NCBI GenBank assembly: GCA_965279565.1
Contig: OZ257249.1
Location: forward strand, 1,736,001-1,800,000
Length of the DNA: 64,000 bases
Source of the DNA: Tagaea sp965279565
GTDB taxonomy: Bacteria; Pseudomonadota; Alphaproteobacteria; CACIAM-22H2
Direction of reading: 5' to 3'
Shown here: piece after piece, positions 52,368 to 63,024 of the stretch
Layout of the letters: each line of letters opens with the position of its first letter
How positions within the stretch are numbered: the first letter of the stretch is position 1
The notes under the pieces: model-generated
Database searches by the model: none
The model's input: the letters and a program-made list of their open reading frames with translations, nothing else
What the model was told of the DNA's origin: nothing
Translations under genes and position numbers: made by a program

Positions 52368-55148
52368 CTAGTCGGCGGCCCCGGCAAGCCGGGCGGCCAG
52401 TGCGCGGATCTCGCGCGGCTGGAAGGGTTTGTCGACGAGCGGCGCGCCGGTCGCGGCAAGCTCGCTCGAAAGCCCGCTGCCCAGCGTGTCGCCCGTCACG
52501 AACGCGATGCGCGCGGCGAGCCGCGGGTGCCGGCGCACGATCTCGCGATAGAGGGCCGGGCCGTCCATGCCCGGCATGCGCAGGTCGCTGAAGACCGCGT
52601 CGTAGTGCGCGGCGTCGATCAGCGCCAGCGCCTGCGTGCCGTCGTGCGCCACGTCGACGACCGCACCTTCGATCTCGAGAATTTCCGCGAGCGTGGCGGC
52701 GATGCCCGGCTCGTCGTCGACGACCAGCATGCGCCGCGCGTGCATGCGCGCCGGATCGGGCAGGTCGGCGACTTCGGCCGCCTGCGCCACGCCGGCACCG
52801 CCCACCGGCAGCCGGACCGAGAACAGCGCGCCGCCCTCGGGCGCCACGCCGACCGAGATCGTCCCGTCGTGTCCCTCGACGATCCCGCGGCAGACCGAAA
52901 GCCCCACGCCGGTCCCGAGGCCGACGGGCTTCGTCGTGAAGAACGGTTCGAAGATCCGCTCGCGGATTTCGGCAGGAACGCCCGCACCGTTGTCGGCGAT
53001 CTCGATCAGCACCTGACGCCGGTCGTCGGCGGTCGCGGCCGAGATGCGCAAGGTGCGCGGGCTTGACCGGTCCGACAGCGCCTGCTGGGCATTGACGAGC
53101 AGGTTGGACAGCACCTGGCTGAGCTGGTCGACGTCGCCCATCACGGCGGGCAGGCCGGGTTCGATGTCGCGCTGCACGTCGATCCCGGCCGAGCGCAGCA
53201 GGTAGCCGAGCAGGTCGAGCGTGCCTTCGATCGCGGAACCCACGTCGAGCGGTGCCCGCTCGGGCGCCTTGCGGCGCGCCATGGCGAGGAACGTGCGCAC
53301 GATGCGGGCACACCGGTCGGCGGCAGCGGTGATGCGCCGCGCGCGCTCGACCGTGCGCGGATCGCCGGCACCCGCCTCGAGCAGCGAGGCCTGGCCCACC
53401 ACGATCGCCAGCGGATTGTTGAGCTCGTGCGAAACGCCGGCGAGCAGCGAGCCGAGTGCGGCCATCTTCTCGGACTGGTGCAGCGCTTCGCGCTGGCGGC
53501 TCATCTCGCCTTCGATGCGCTTGGAATCGGTCAGGTCGACGAGCGCGCCCACCGTGCATTCCACGCCTTCATAGACGATGCGGCGCGCCGAGATCGCGCA
53601 CGGGAACGACGTCCCGTCGCGCCGGTGCATCAGGTATTCGACGTTGTCGATGCGCCCGTTCGGCTGCAGCCGGCGCAGGAAGTCGCGGCGGTCGGTCTGG
53701 TGGACCCACAGCTCGACCGCGCGCGTGCCCACGACGCTGCCGTGCGGAACCTGCAGCAGGTCGTGGACCGGCGGGCTCGCGTAGCGGATCAGGCCGCTGC
53801 CGATCTCGACGACGACGACGGGAACCGGGTGCGACTCTGCGATGACGCGGAAGCGCTCCTCGCTGTCGCGCAGGGCCGTCTCGCCGAGGCCGCGTTCGAT
53901 GGCGAGGCCGACGAACGACGCGACCGCGCCCAGCGTGTCGATCTCGGTCGGCGTCCAGTGGCGTTCGCCGTCGCACTGGTCGAAGCCGACCGTGCCCCAC
54001 CAGGTCTCGCCGGCCATGACCGGAATGCGCAGGATCGACTGCAGCCCGAGTGCGGCCAGCCGCGCGCGCTTTGCGTCGTCGAGACGGTCGACATCGCACA
54101 CGATCATCTCGCCGCGCGCGAGCGTTTCGCGCCAGTCCGCGAACGCGTCGTCGGCGAACGGCCGCTGCATGGCGGGCGAACTGCGGGCAAGCACGGGAAC
54201 GCCCGGCGCGGTCCACTCGAACATCTCGTCCTGCGCGAGCCGGCCGTTCTCCAGGATGTTGCGGCCGAGCTTGGCGCGGCTCACGCCCATCACGATGCCG
54301 ATCTCGCGCAGCAGCGCTTCGACCGTCGGCTGCCAGTCGCCGCGGCGCAGCAGCCGTGCGGCCGCACCGTTGAGCACGCCCAGGGCCGCCTCGCGCCGCT
54401 TCAGGTCGGTGATGCCGACGCGGAACATGACGGTCCCGCCGTCCGACATCTTGCGGTCGATCAGGCGCACCCAGCTTCCGTCGGCACGCTGCACGTCGAC
54501 CGGCTCGCGCTGGACGCGGATGCGGTCGACCCGGTCGGCCACGTGCGCCTCGATCCGGTCCGTCGGCACCACGCTCACGCGGCTCGTCGCGAGCCCGCGC
54601 ACCAGCGCTTCGAACGCGACGCCCTCCTTCAGGATGTCGGCGATGGGCGCGTAGATCTCGGCATAGCGCCGGTTCCACATGACCAGGCGTTCGGCGGAAT
54701 CGAGGAGCGCGAAGCCTTCGCCCAGCGCTTCCATCGCCTCGGCGAGGCGGCGGGTCTCCGCCGCCGCCTTGCGCGTCGCGTCGGCGCGCTCGGTGATGTC
54801 GCTGTAGAGGGCGACGAAGCCGCCGCCGGGAATGGGGTTGCGCTTGACCTCGATGAAGCCGCCCGACAGCGTCGCGCGCGAGAAGTTCTCGGGCTGGTTC
54901 GAGATGCCGATCTCCACGGACCGGCGGACGGCGTCGATGCCGTTCGGGCCGAATTCGCCGCGGTTCGCCTGGAAGATCAGGATGTCGATGAAGGAGGTGC
55001 CGCTCTGCGCGAACTCGCGCGGCAGGTCGAGGATCTCGAAGGCGCGCTCGTTCCACACCACAAGGCGGTGGGCGGGGTCGAAGACCATGATCCCGTCCGA
55101 CAAGGCGGCGAACGCCGCCGCCATCGCATTGGTCTTGACCGCGTCCAT
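52368..55148 (-). CDS. Hybrid sensor histidine kinase (PAS-PAS-GAF-PAS-HisKA-HATPase-REC)
   Basis: A 926-residue cytosolic sensor without membrane segments. Two PAS_7-like domains (about 10-120 and 130-255) are followed by GAF (about 260-425), PAS (about 430-550) and HisKA with phospho-His at about 574 in GVSHELNNPLAIVVG. Next come HATPase_c (N box LSNLLVNAQQAL, G box GLGTGVGLSVCRGI) and a C-terminal receiver with phospho-Asp about 855 in SDLRMPGMDG and Lys in VDKPFQP. The input is probably an internal redox, light or small-molecule cue. No separate response regulator is adjacent, so a phosphotransfer protein elsewhere is expected. Linked to the cupin gene. Confidence 0.92.
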   Translation of the reverse strand: MDAVKTNAMAAAFAALSDGIMVFDPAHRLVVWNERAFEILDLPREFAQSGTSFIDILIFQANRGEFGPNGIDAVRRSVEIGISNQPENFSRATLSGGFIEVKRNPIPGGGFVALYSDITERADATRKAAAETRRLAEAMEALGEGFALLDSAERLVMWNRRYAEIYAPIADILKEGVAFEALVRGLATSRVSVVPTDRIEAHVADRVDRIRVQREPVDVQRADGSWVRLIDRKMSDGGTVMFRVGITDLKRREAALGVLNGAAARLLRRGDWQPTVEALLREIGIVMGVSRAKLGRNILENGRLAQDEMFEWTAPGVPVLARSSPAMQRPFADDAFADWRETLARGEMIVCDVDRLDDAKRARLAALGLQSILRIPVMAGETWWGTVGFDQCDGERHWTPTEIDTLGAVASFVGLAIERGLGETALRDSEERFRVIAESHPVPVVVVEIGSGLIRYASPPVHDLLQVPHGSVVGTRAVELWVHQTDRRDFLRRLQPNGRIDNVEYLMHRRDGTSFPCAISARRIVYEGVECTVGALVDLTDSKRIEGEMSRQREALHQSEKMAALGSLLAGVSHELNNPLAIVVGQASLLEAGAGDPRTVERARRITAAADRCARIVRTFLAMARRKAPERAPLDVGSAIEGTLDLLGYLLRSAGIDVQRDIEPGLPAVMGDVDQLSQVLSNLLVNAQQALSDRSSPRTLRISAATADDRRQVLIEIADNGAGVPAEIRERIFEPFFTTKPVGLGTGVGLSVCRGIVEGHDGTISVGVAPEGGALFSVRLPVGGAGVAQAAEVADLPDPARMHARRMLVVDDEPGIAATLAEILEIEGAVVDVAHDGTQALALIDAAHYDAVFSDLRMPGMDGPALYREIVRRHPRLAARIAFVTGDTLGSGLSSELAATGAPLVDKPFQPREIRALAARLAGAAD

Positions 55149-55293
55149 GCTGAAGGTTGTCTCCCTCCGCCATTCATTCGCACATGAACGGGCAAAGGGG
55201 AAGGGGCCCCTGCCGCCCGGCTATTGCCGCCGGGCGTATCTTCCGGCACCGTCGCCGCGAACCGGCTTCCGGCTGCAGGAAAGGGACCCCGGC

Positions 55294-55680
55294 ATGCAGA
55301 AATCCGACGAGGAATGGCGCAAGATACTCACGCCCGCCCAGTACGACGTGCTGCGCAAGCACGGCACCGAGCGCGCGGGGACCAGCCCGCTCGACAAGGA
55401 GTACCGCAAGGGCCGCTTCCTGTGCGCCGGCTGCGCCACGCCGCTGTTCGGGTCGGAAACGAAGTTCGACAGCCGGACCGGCTGGCCGAGCTTCTTCGAG
55501 CCGCTGCCCGGTGCCGTCGCCACGACGGTCGACCGGAAGTTCTTCATGACGCGTACGGAGGTGCACTGCGCCGCGTGTGGCGGCCATCTCGGCCACGTCT
55601 TCGAAGACGGGCCGAAGCCGACCGGCCTGCGCTACTGCATGAACGGCGTGGCGATGCGGTTCGAGTCCTCGGCCGACTGA
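55294..55680 (+). CDS. msrB: Peptide-methionine (R)-S-oxide reductase MsrB
   Basis: A 128-residue enzyme repairing methionine-R-sulfoxide. Zinc pairs are CAGC (about 45-48) and CAAC (about 91-94); the catalytic Cys is in GLRYCMNG near the end; RTGWPSFFEP is the substrate-pocket block. Cytosolic, single-domain form. ATG 55294 follows AAAGGGA. Its last 49 bases overlap the 3' end of the DUF1194 gene on the other strand. Confidence 0.96.
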   Translation: MQKSDEEWRKILTPAQYDVLRKHGTERAGTSPLDKEYRKGRFLCAGCATPLFGSETKFDSRTGWPSFFEPLPGAVATTVDRKFFMTRTEVHCAACGGHLGHVFEDGPKPTGLRYCMNGVAMRFESSAD

Positions 55681-56423
55681 GGGTCGATGCCGGCTTCGCC
55701 GGCAACCTCGCGCACGAGCTTGGACAGCACGGCGTTGGTGAAGGCGGCGAAGCCCTCGGCGACGACGAGGAAGGCCCCCGGCCCGCCGATCACCTCTTCG
55801 CGGTAATGTTCGACGAGATCGTCCTCCGCCGGGCGGCCGAAATTCGGATTGCCGGTGACGATCGGCAGGCCGTTGACCGTGATGCCGCGCGCGACCGCGT
55901 CGTCGCGCGCCGCCCAGGCGGGGCGCCCCTGGTTGTTGCGGCCGTCGCCCGACACGTCGATCACGCGCCGCGTGCCCTCGAACCCGTTGTCGTCGAACAT
56001 GCGCGCGGCGAAGTCGATGGCGCCGCTGATCGACGTGCGGCTGGCCCCGGTCGGCGGCGACGCGGCGATGCGCGCGATGAAGGCTTCCGCACTGGCGCGG
56101 TCGCGGATCACGGCCCAGTTGACGACGATGCGGTTGTGGAAATTGCCGGCCCACTCCATGTAGGCGACCGCGATGGCCTTGTTGGGCCCGCCGGCGATCG
56201 CCTGCAGCACGCGCGGATGGACGAGCGCTTCGAAATAGCCCTGGCGCTGGAGCTGGGCTTCCTCGGCATCGACGCTGTACGAGACGTCGACGGCGAGGAC
56301 GAGTTCGAGATCGACCGGAACGGCCTGGACCGGTGCGGCGGCGAGCAGGATGGCCAGGAACGCCGGGAGTGCGGCGCCGAGACACGTCCGCAGGACGTCC
56401 ATCGCGCGTCGCCGGGCGGTCAC
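55632..56423 (-). CDS. DUF1194 (von Willebrand A-like) exported protein
   Basis: A 263-residue protein with a signal peptide (about 1-34, ending PVQA). The A-type fold opens with the metal-site motif DVSYSVD (about 45-51), continues through TSISGAIDFAARMF and RRVIDVSGDGRNNQG. The family is common in alphaproteobacteria; function unknown, probably a periplasmic metal-dependent adhesion or assembly factor. Its ATG overlaps the stop of the cold-shock gene (ATGA), and its end overlaps msrB by 49 bases. Confidence 0.88.
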   Translation of the reverse strand: MTARRRAMDVLRTCLGAALPAFLAILLAAAPVQAVPVDLELVLAVDVSYSVDAEEAQLQRQGYFEALVHPRVLQAIAGGPNKAIAVAYMEWAGNFHNRIVVNWAVIRDRASAEAFIARIAASPPTGASRTSISGAIDFAARMFDDNGFEGTRRVIDVSGDGRNNQGRPAWAARDDAVARGITVNGLPIVTGNPNFGRPAEDDLVEHYREEVIGGPGAFLVVAEGFAAFTNAVLSKLVREVAGEAGIDPQSAEDSNRIATPFMQ

Positions 56424-57286
56424 GCCGGCCGCCAGGGTTCGACGAAGTCGCCCGGACCGAGCACGCGCTGCGGCGGCTCGTTGCGGTGCTGGTCGTAACC
56501 CTGCTGGCTGTAGTTCGGTTCGTTGTAGTTCGGCTGGTCGTAGCCGCCCTGGCCGTGGTCGTAGGCCGGCATGCCGTAGTTGTCGGGCTGCGGGGCCGGT
56601 GCCGCGAGCGGGCGAAGCGCAATACCTTCGAAGCCGCGGTCGGTCTTCACGTAGTCGACCTCGACATGCATGCCGGCATTGTGCGGGCCGGTGATGCCGG
56701 CGGATTCGAGCAGGCGGCCGGGCAGATATATGTCGCGGCCCAGCGCCGTTTCCGGCGTGGCGAAGCCGAATCCCTTCTGGGGATTGAAGAACTTGATCGT
56801 CGCGCGGACGGTCTCGTGCGCGGCCGGGGCCGGGCGCTTGATCTCGGTCTGCGGCTTCCAGCCGACGCGCTCGAGATTCTCGGGCGTGGCGGCGGTCGCG
56901 AGCTTGAGCAGTTCCTGGCAGGCGAAGCCCTTGGCGACCGGCACGATCATCAGCTCGGCGTCGAGGCCCGGCTTCAGCATGCGCGAGACCGCCGGGTCGA
57001 GGCGGTTCGAGTGCACGAACACTTCACGGCCGTCGTCGAGCAGGATGAAGCCGAAACCCTTCGCGTGGTTGAACCACTTCACGACGCCATGCACCGGGCC
57101 TTCGCCGGCCTGGCGGACGGGCGGAGCCGGCGGCACCGGCGCCGGTGTCGGAGCCGGCGCCGCGGATACGACTTCGGCCGCGGGACGCGCGGGTGCGGCA
57201 CCGGGCTTGGCCGGGCGCATCAGGAAGGCGGGTTGGAAATCGGGATCGTTGTCGGGAGCGTTGTCGCGCGGCGTCTTGCGATTCAT
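56420..57286 (-). CDS. Double cold-shock-domain protein with low-complexity tail
   Basis: A 288-residue protein. A Pro/Ala-rich head (about 1-62) precedes CSD 1 (about 66-130) with the RNP motifs KWFNHAKGFGFI and VFVHS. CSD 2 (about 158-225) carries KFFNPQKGFGFA and the altered DIYLP in place of VFVH. The tail (about 236-288) is rich in Tyr, Gln, Asn and Gly (GYDQPNYNEPNYSQQGYDQH). It should bind single-stranded RNA or DNA. Two-CSD proteins are common in alphaproteobacteria, but this prion-like tail is notable. ATG 57286 is chosen; an earlier ATG (57361) would add 25 residues. Confidence 0.88.
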   Translation of the reverse strand: MNRKTPRDNAPDNDPDFQPAFLMRPAKPGAAPARPAAEVVSAAPAPTPAPVPPAPPVRQAGEGPVHGVVKWFNHAKGFGFILLDDGREVFVHSNRLDPAVSRMLKPGLDAELMIVPVAKGFACQELLKLATAATPENLERVGWKPQTEIKRPAPAAHETVRATIKFFNPQKGFGFATPETALGRDIYLPGRLLESAGITGPHNAGMHVEVDYVKTDRGFEGIALRPLAAPAPQPDNYGMPAYDHGQGGYDQPNYNEPNYSQQGYDQHRNEPPQRVLGPGDFVEPWRPA

Positions 57287-57314
57287 GAGTCCGTCGGGAA
57301 TTGGAGAAAGAGAT

Positions 57315-57345
57315 AAGGAGAATTTTGATGGTGAATCGATATTGA
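57315..57345 (+). promoter_or_regulatory. Possible five-codon leader ORF upstream of the aminotransferase
   Basis: AAGGAG (57315-57320) stands 7 bases before ATG 57328, which begins MVNRY and a TGA. GCCCCC (57347-57352) can pair with GGGGGC (57367-57372) right after it. It could be a leader peptide with a stem, or chance in the AT-richer gap. Confidence 0.25.
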
Positions 57346-57453
57346 GCCCCCAAATTGCCATCCCCGGGGGCAAAGTTCAAACGGAATTGACCGGGGGCCG
57401 CCGCTTGGGCATCTTCGCGGCCCGATGTTCCGAGTGGCGAGGAATTACCTCAC

Positions 57454-58614
57454 TTGAACCCGATTTTTGCCGGTCTCCAGACGTCGATCTTCGAGGAAAT
57501 GTCGGCGCTCGCGCGCCAGCATTCGGCGATCAATCTCGGCCAGGGCTTCCCCGACGATCCCGGCCCGGAAGACGTGCGCCGGAAGGCCGCAGAGGCGGTG
57601 ATCGAAGGCTGGAACCAGTATCCGCCGATGATGGGCCTGCCGGAGCTGCGTTCGGCGATCGCGCGGCACTACAAGACGCACCAGAATCTCGACATCGACG
57701 CGAACGCCGAAGTGATGGTGACGTCGGGGGCGACCGAGGCGATCGCGGGCGCCCTGCTGGCGAGCATCAGCCCCGGCGACGAAGTCGTGCTGTTCGAGCC
57801 GGCCTACGACGCCTACCTGCCGCTCGTGAAGCGCGCCGGCGGCGTGCCGAAATTCGTCAAGCTCGCACCGCCCGACTGGCGCTTCGATGCCGCCGCCCTG
57901 CGCGCCGCCATCGGCCCGCGCACGCGCGCCGTGCTTTTCAACAATCCGCTCAACCCCGCCGGCTGCCTCTACGACGCGGCCGATCTGGCATTGCTGGCCG
58001 AAGCGCTTGCGGGCACCGAGGCCGTCGTCATCTCGGACGAGGTGTGGGAGCACGTGATCTTCGACGGGCGGCGCCACGTATCGGTCCTTGCGGTACCGGG
58101 CCTGCGCGAGCGCAGCGTCAAGATCGGCTCGGCCGGCAAGATCTTCAACCTGACCGGCTGGAAGGTCGGCTTCGTCGTCGCGGCCCCTGCGGTGATGAAG
58201 GTGCTCGCCAAGGCGCACCAGTACATCACCTTCACGACGCCGCCGAATCTGCAGACGGCCGTCGCCTACGGGCTCGACAAGCCGGCCGCACATTTCGACG
58301 CGATGCGTAAGGACCTGCAGGACCGGCGCGACCATCTGCAGCGCGGGCTGGCGCAGGCGGGCTTCTCGGTGCTGCCGAGTGCGGGCACCTATTTCCTCAA
58401 TGTCGATCTGGGTCCGCTCGGGCTGACCGACGACGCCGCCTTCTGCCGGCGCATGGTCACGCAAGCGGGCGTGGCGGCGATCCCTGTTTCGGCGTTCTAT
58501 TCCGACGCGAGCCAGCGCAGCGTCATCCGGTTCTGCTTCGCCAAGACGTTCGACACGCTGGACGAGGCGATCGCGCGCATCGCGAAATCCGCCGCGACGC
58601 TGCTCAAGGCCTAG
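57454..58614 (+). CDS. PLP-dependent class I/II aminotransferase (methionine/kynurenine aminotransferase-like)
   Basis: A 386-residue fold-type I enzyme starting at TTG 57454, with the family start MNPIFAGLQTSIFEEMSALA. Landmarks are INLGQGFPDDPGPEDV, MMGLPELRSAIARHY, FNNPLNPAG, the PLP-contacting ISDEVWEHVIFDG, and the Schiff-base Lys in SAGKIFNLTGWKVGF. It most resembles YbdL-type methionine and kynurenine transaminases; exact donor uncertain. GAGGA upstream serves as the ribosome site. It converges with the SDR gene, sharing 4 bases. Confidence 0.88.
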   Translation: MNPIFAGLQTSIFEEMSALARQHSAINLGQGFPDDPGPEDVRRKAAEAVIEGWNQYPPMMGLPELRSAIARHYKTHQNLDIDANAEVMVTSGATEAIAGALLASISPGDEVVLFEPAYDAYLPLVKRAGGVPKFVKLAPPDWRFDAAALRAAIGPRTRAVLFNNPLNPAGCLYDAADLALLAEALAGTEAVVISDEVWEHVIFDGRRHVSVLAVPGLRERSVKIGSAGKIFNLTGWKVGFVVAAPAVMKVLAKAHQYITFTTPPNLQTAVAYGLDKPAAHFDAMRKDLQDRRDHLQRGLAQAGFSVLPSAGTYFLNVDLGPLGLTDDAAFCRRMVTQAGVAAIPVSAFYSDASQRSVIRFCFAKTFDTLDEAIARIAKSAATLLKA

Positions 58615-59369
58615 CCGAGGCCGCCATCCACGCGCACGACCTGCCCGGTCACGTACGATGCGGCGGGCGAGGCGAGGAAGGCGATGACCGCGGCGATCTC
58701 CGCCGGTTCCGCGCGCCGGCCCATCGGGATCGCGGCTTCCAGCGCGGCGACGGCCTCGGCCGACAGGGCGCTCGTCTTTCCCGGATCCTTCTTCGTCAGG
58801 CCGGGCGCCACTGCATTGACGGCGATCCCCTTTGGGGCCAGTTCGGCCGCAAGGCTGCGCACCAGCGCTTCGAGCGCCGCCCGGCCGGCGGCCGACGCGG
58901 CGAACAGGCCCAGATCGCCGCGATAGACATGCGCCACATAGGACGAGACGGCGACGATGCGCGGGCTCGCGCCCGCTTCGAGCTGCGGCAGGCCCGCCTG
59001 GACGAGTTCGAGGAAACCCTGCGCAGAATCCGCCGTGGCGGCCGCGAGGCGGGCGGCATCCAGCCCGACAGCACCGCCCCGGTCGGCCTTTCCGGCCGCC
59101 GCGACGATCGCGTCGAGCCGGCCGAAGCGGATGCGCGCAGCTTCGACGAGCGATTGCGCCGTCGCGCGCGCCGCGACGGGCCCGAGCCGCGTTTCGACCG
59201 CAGCACCTCGGCCGCGGGCAAGGGCGGCGACCTCCGCCAGGCCCGCTTCGTTGCGCCCGGTGTGCAGGACCAGCCCGATATCCGGACCCGCGAGCGCCAG
59301 CGCGGTCGCCCGGCCGATGCCGCTTGCGGCACCCGTCACGATCGTCACGCGCGCATGAATTGTCTCCAT
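58611..59369 (-). CDS. SDR-family protein with altered active site
   Basis: A 252-residue Rossmann protein. The nucleotide loop TGAASGIG (about 11-18) is intact, the catalytic Ser region reads VAVSSYVAH, and the C-terminus has YVTGQVVRVDGGLG. The usual YxxxK is replaced: the segment reads LFAASAAGRAALEAL, so Tyr is Phe and Lys is Ala. It may bind NAD(P) without ordinary alcohol dehydrogenase chemistry. ATG 59369 is preferred over a TTG three codons upstream. It is divergent from the molybdoenzyme gene. Confidence 0.8.
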   Translation of the reverse strand: METIHARVTIVTGAASGIGRATALALAGPDIGLVLHTGRNEAGLAEVAALARGRGAAVETRLGPVAARATAQSLVEAARIRFGRLDAIVAAAGKADRGGAVGLDAARLAAATADSAQGFLELVQAGLPQLEAGASPRIVAVSSYVAHVYRGDLGLFAASAAGRAALEALVRSLAAELAPKGIAVNAVAPGLTKKDPGKTSALSAEAVAALEAAIPMGRRAEPAEIAAVIAFLASPAASYVTGQVVRVDGGLG

Positions 59370-59458
59370 GCAGGCCAAGATAATGGCATTGCGGTCCGGG
59401 GCGAACTATCTTGTGCGCCGCGATCCGGCTCCCCCCGAAAACAGGTCCGAAAATCCCG

Positions 59459-61812
<2,354 letters not shown>

Positions 61813-61816
<4 letters not shown>

Positions 61817-63024
61817 CGGGCGCGACTCCGACGGTCTACGACACGCCCTATTCCTGGTACCGCCTGTTCGTCTGCGTGGTGCTCGGGTCGCTCGGCGGCA
61901 TCGGCATGTGGTCGCCGGTCATCATCATGCCGGCCCTGCAGGCCGATTTCGGCGTCTCGCGCGGCGCGGTGGCGTTCGCCAGCACCGCCACGCTGCTGGG
62001 CTTCGCCGGCGGCGGGATCGTCATGGGCTGGCTCACCGACCGGTTCGGCGCGATGGTGCCGGTCCTGCTCGGATCCGCGACGATGGCGGCGGGCTTCGCG
62101 CTCGCCTCTTTCGCACCCGACATCTGGACCTTCTCGCTGATCCAGGGCGTTGCCATCGCGATGTTCGGCAGTTCGGCGACCTTTGCACCCCTGATGGCCG
62201 ACGTGTCCCGCTGGTTCGACCGGCGGCGCGGCATCGCGACCGCCTTATGCGCGTCCGGAAACTATTTCGCCGGCGCCCTCTGGCCGCCCTTGATGCAGCC
62301 CTTCCTCGACGAGTTCGGCTGGCGGCAGACCTATCTCGGCATCGCGGTCGTGTGTGCGGCGACGATGCTGCCGCTCGCCCTGCTGCTCCACCGCCGGCCG
62401 GTGGCCCCGCTGGTCCCCAGCGTGCGCGACGGGCGGCTGTCGCTCGACGTGCCGCGCCCGCTGCTGACGTTCCTGCTGGCGACGGCGGCCCTGATGTGCT
62501 GCGTGGCGATGGCGATGCCGCAGGTCCATCTCGTCGCGTACTGCACCGACCTGGGCTTCGGTGCTGCGCGCGGGGCCGAGATGCTGTCGGTCATGTTCGC
62601 GGTCGGCATCCTCAGCCGCATGCTGTTCGGCTTCGTCGCCGACCGCATCGGCGGGCTCGCCAACCTGCTGCTCGGCTCGTTCCTGCAGATGGCGTCGCTC
62701 GCACTCTATCTTTTCTTCGACGGGCTCGCGTCGCTCTACGTCGTGTCGGCGCTGTTCGGGCTCGTGCAGGGCGGCATCGTGCCGAGCTATGCGCTGGTCG
62801 TGCGCGAGTATTTCCCGGCAGCCGAAGCGGGGACCCGCGTGGGCATCGTGCTGATGGCCTCGCTCGCGGGCATGGGGCTGGGCGGCTGGCTCGCCGGCGC
62901 CATCTTCGATTTCTCGGGCAGCTACTCGGCCGCGTTCCTCAACGGCGTGATCTGGAACGCCGGCAACGTCGCCATCGTGCTGTGGCTGCTCGGACGGCGG
63001 CGCGCCGCACCGGCCGCCGCCTAG
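61813..63024 (+). CDS. Major facilitator superfamily transporter
   Basis: A 403-residue membrane protein with 12 predicted helices. The loop 2-3 motif is GWLTDRFGAMVP (about 75-86), a matching GFVADRIGG lies in the second half (about 276-284), and SRWFDRRRGIATAL follows helix 4. It resembles monocarboxylate/oxalate-type MFS carriers. It is translationally coupled to the molybdoenzyme subunit and likely brings in its organic-acid or aromatic substrate. It converges with the formate dehydrogenase gene, sharing 4 bases. Confidence 0.9.
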
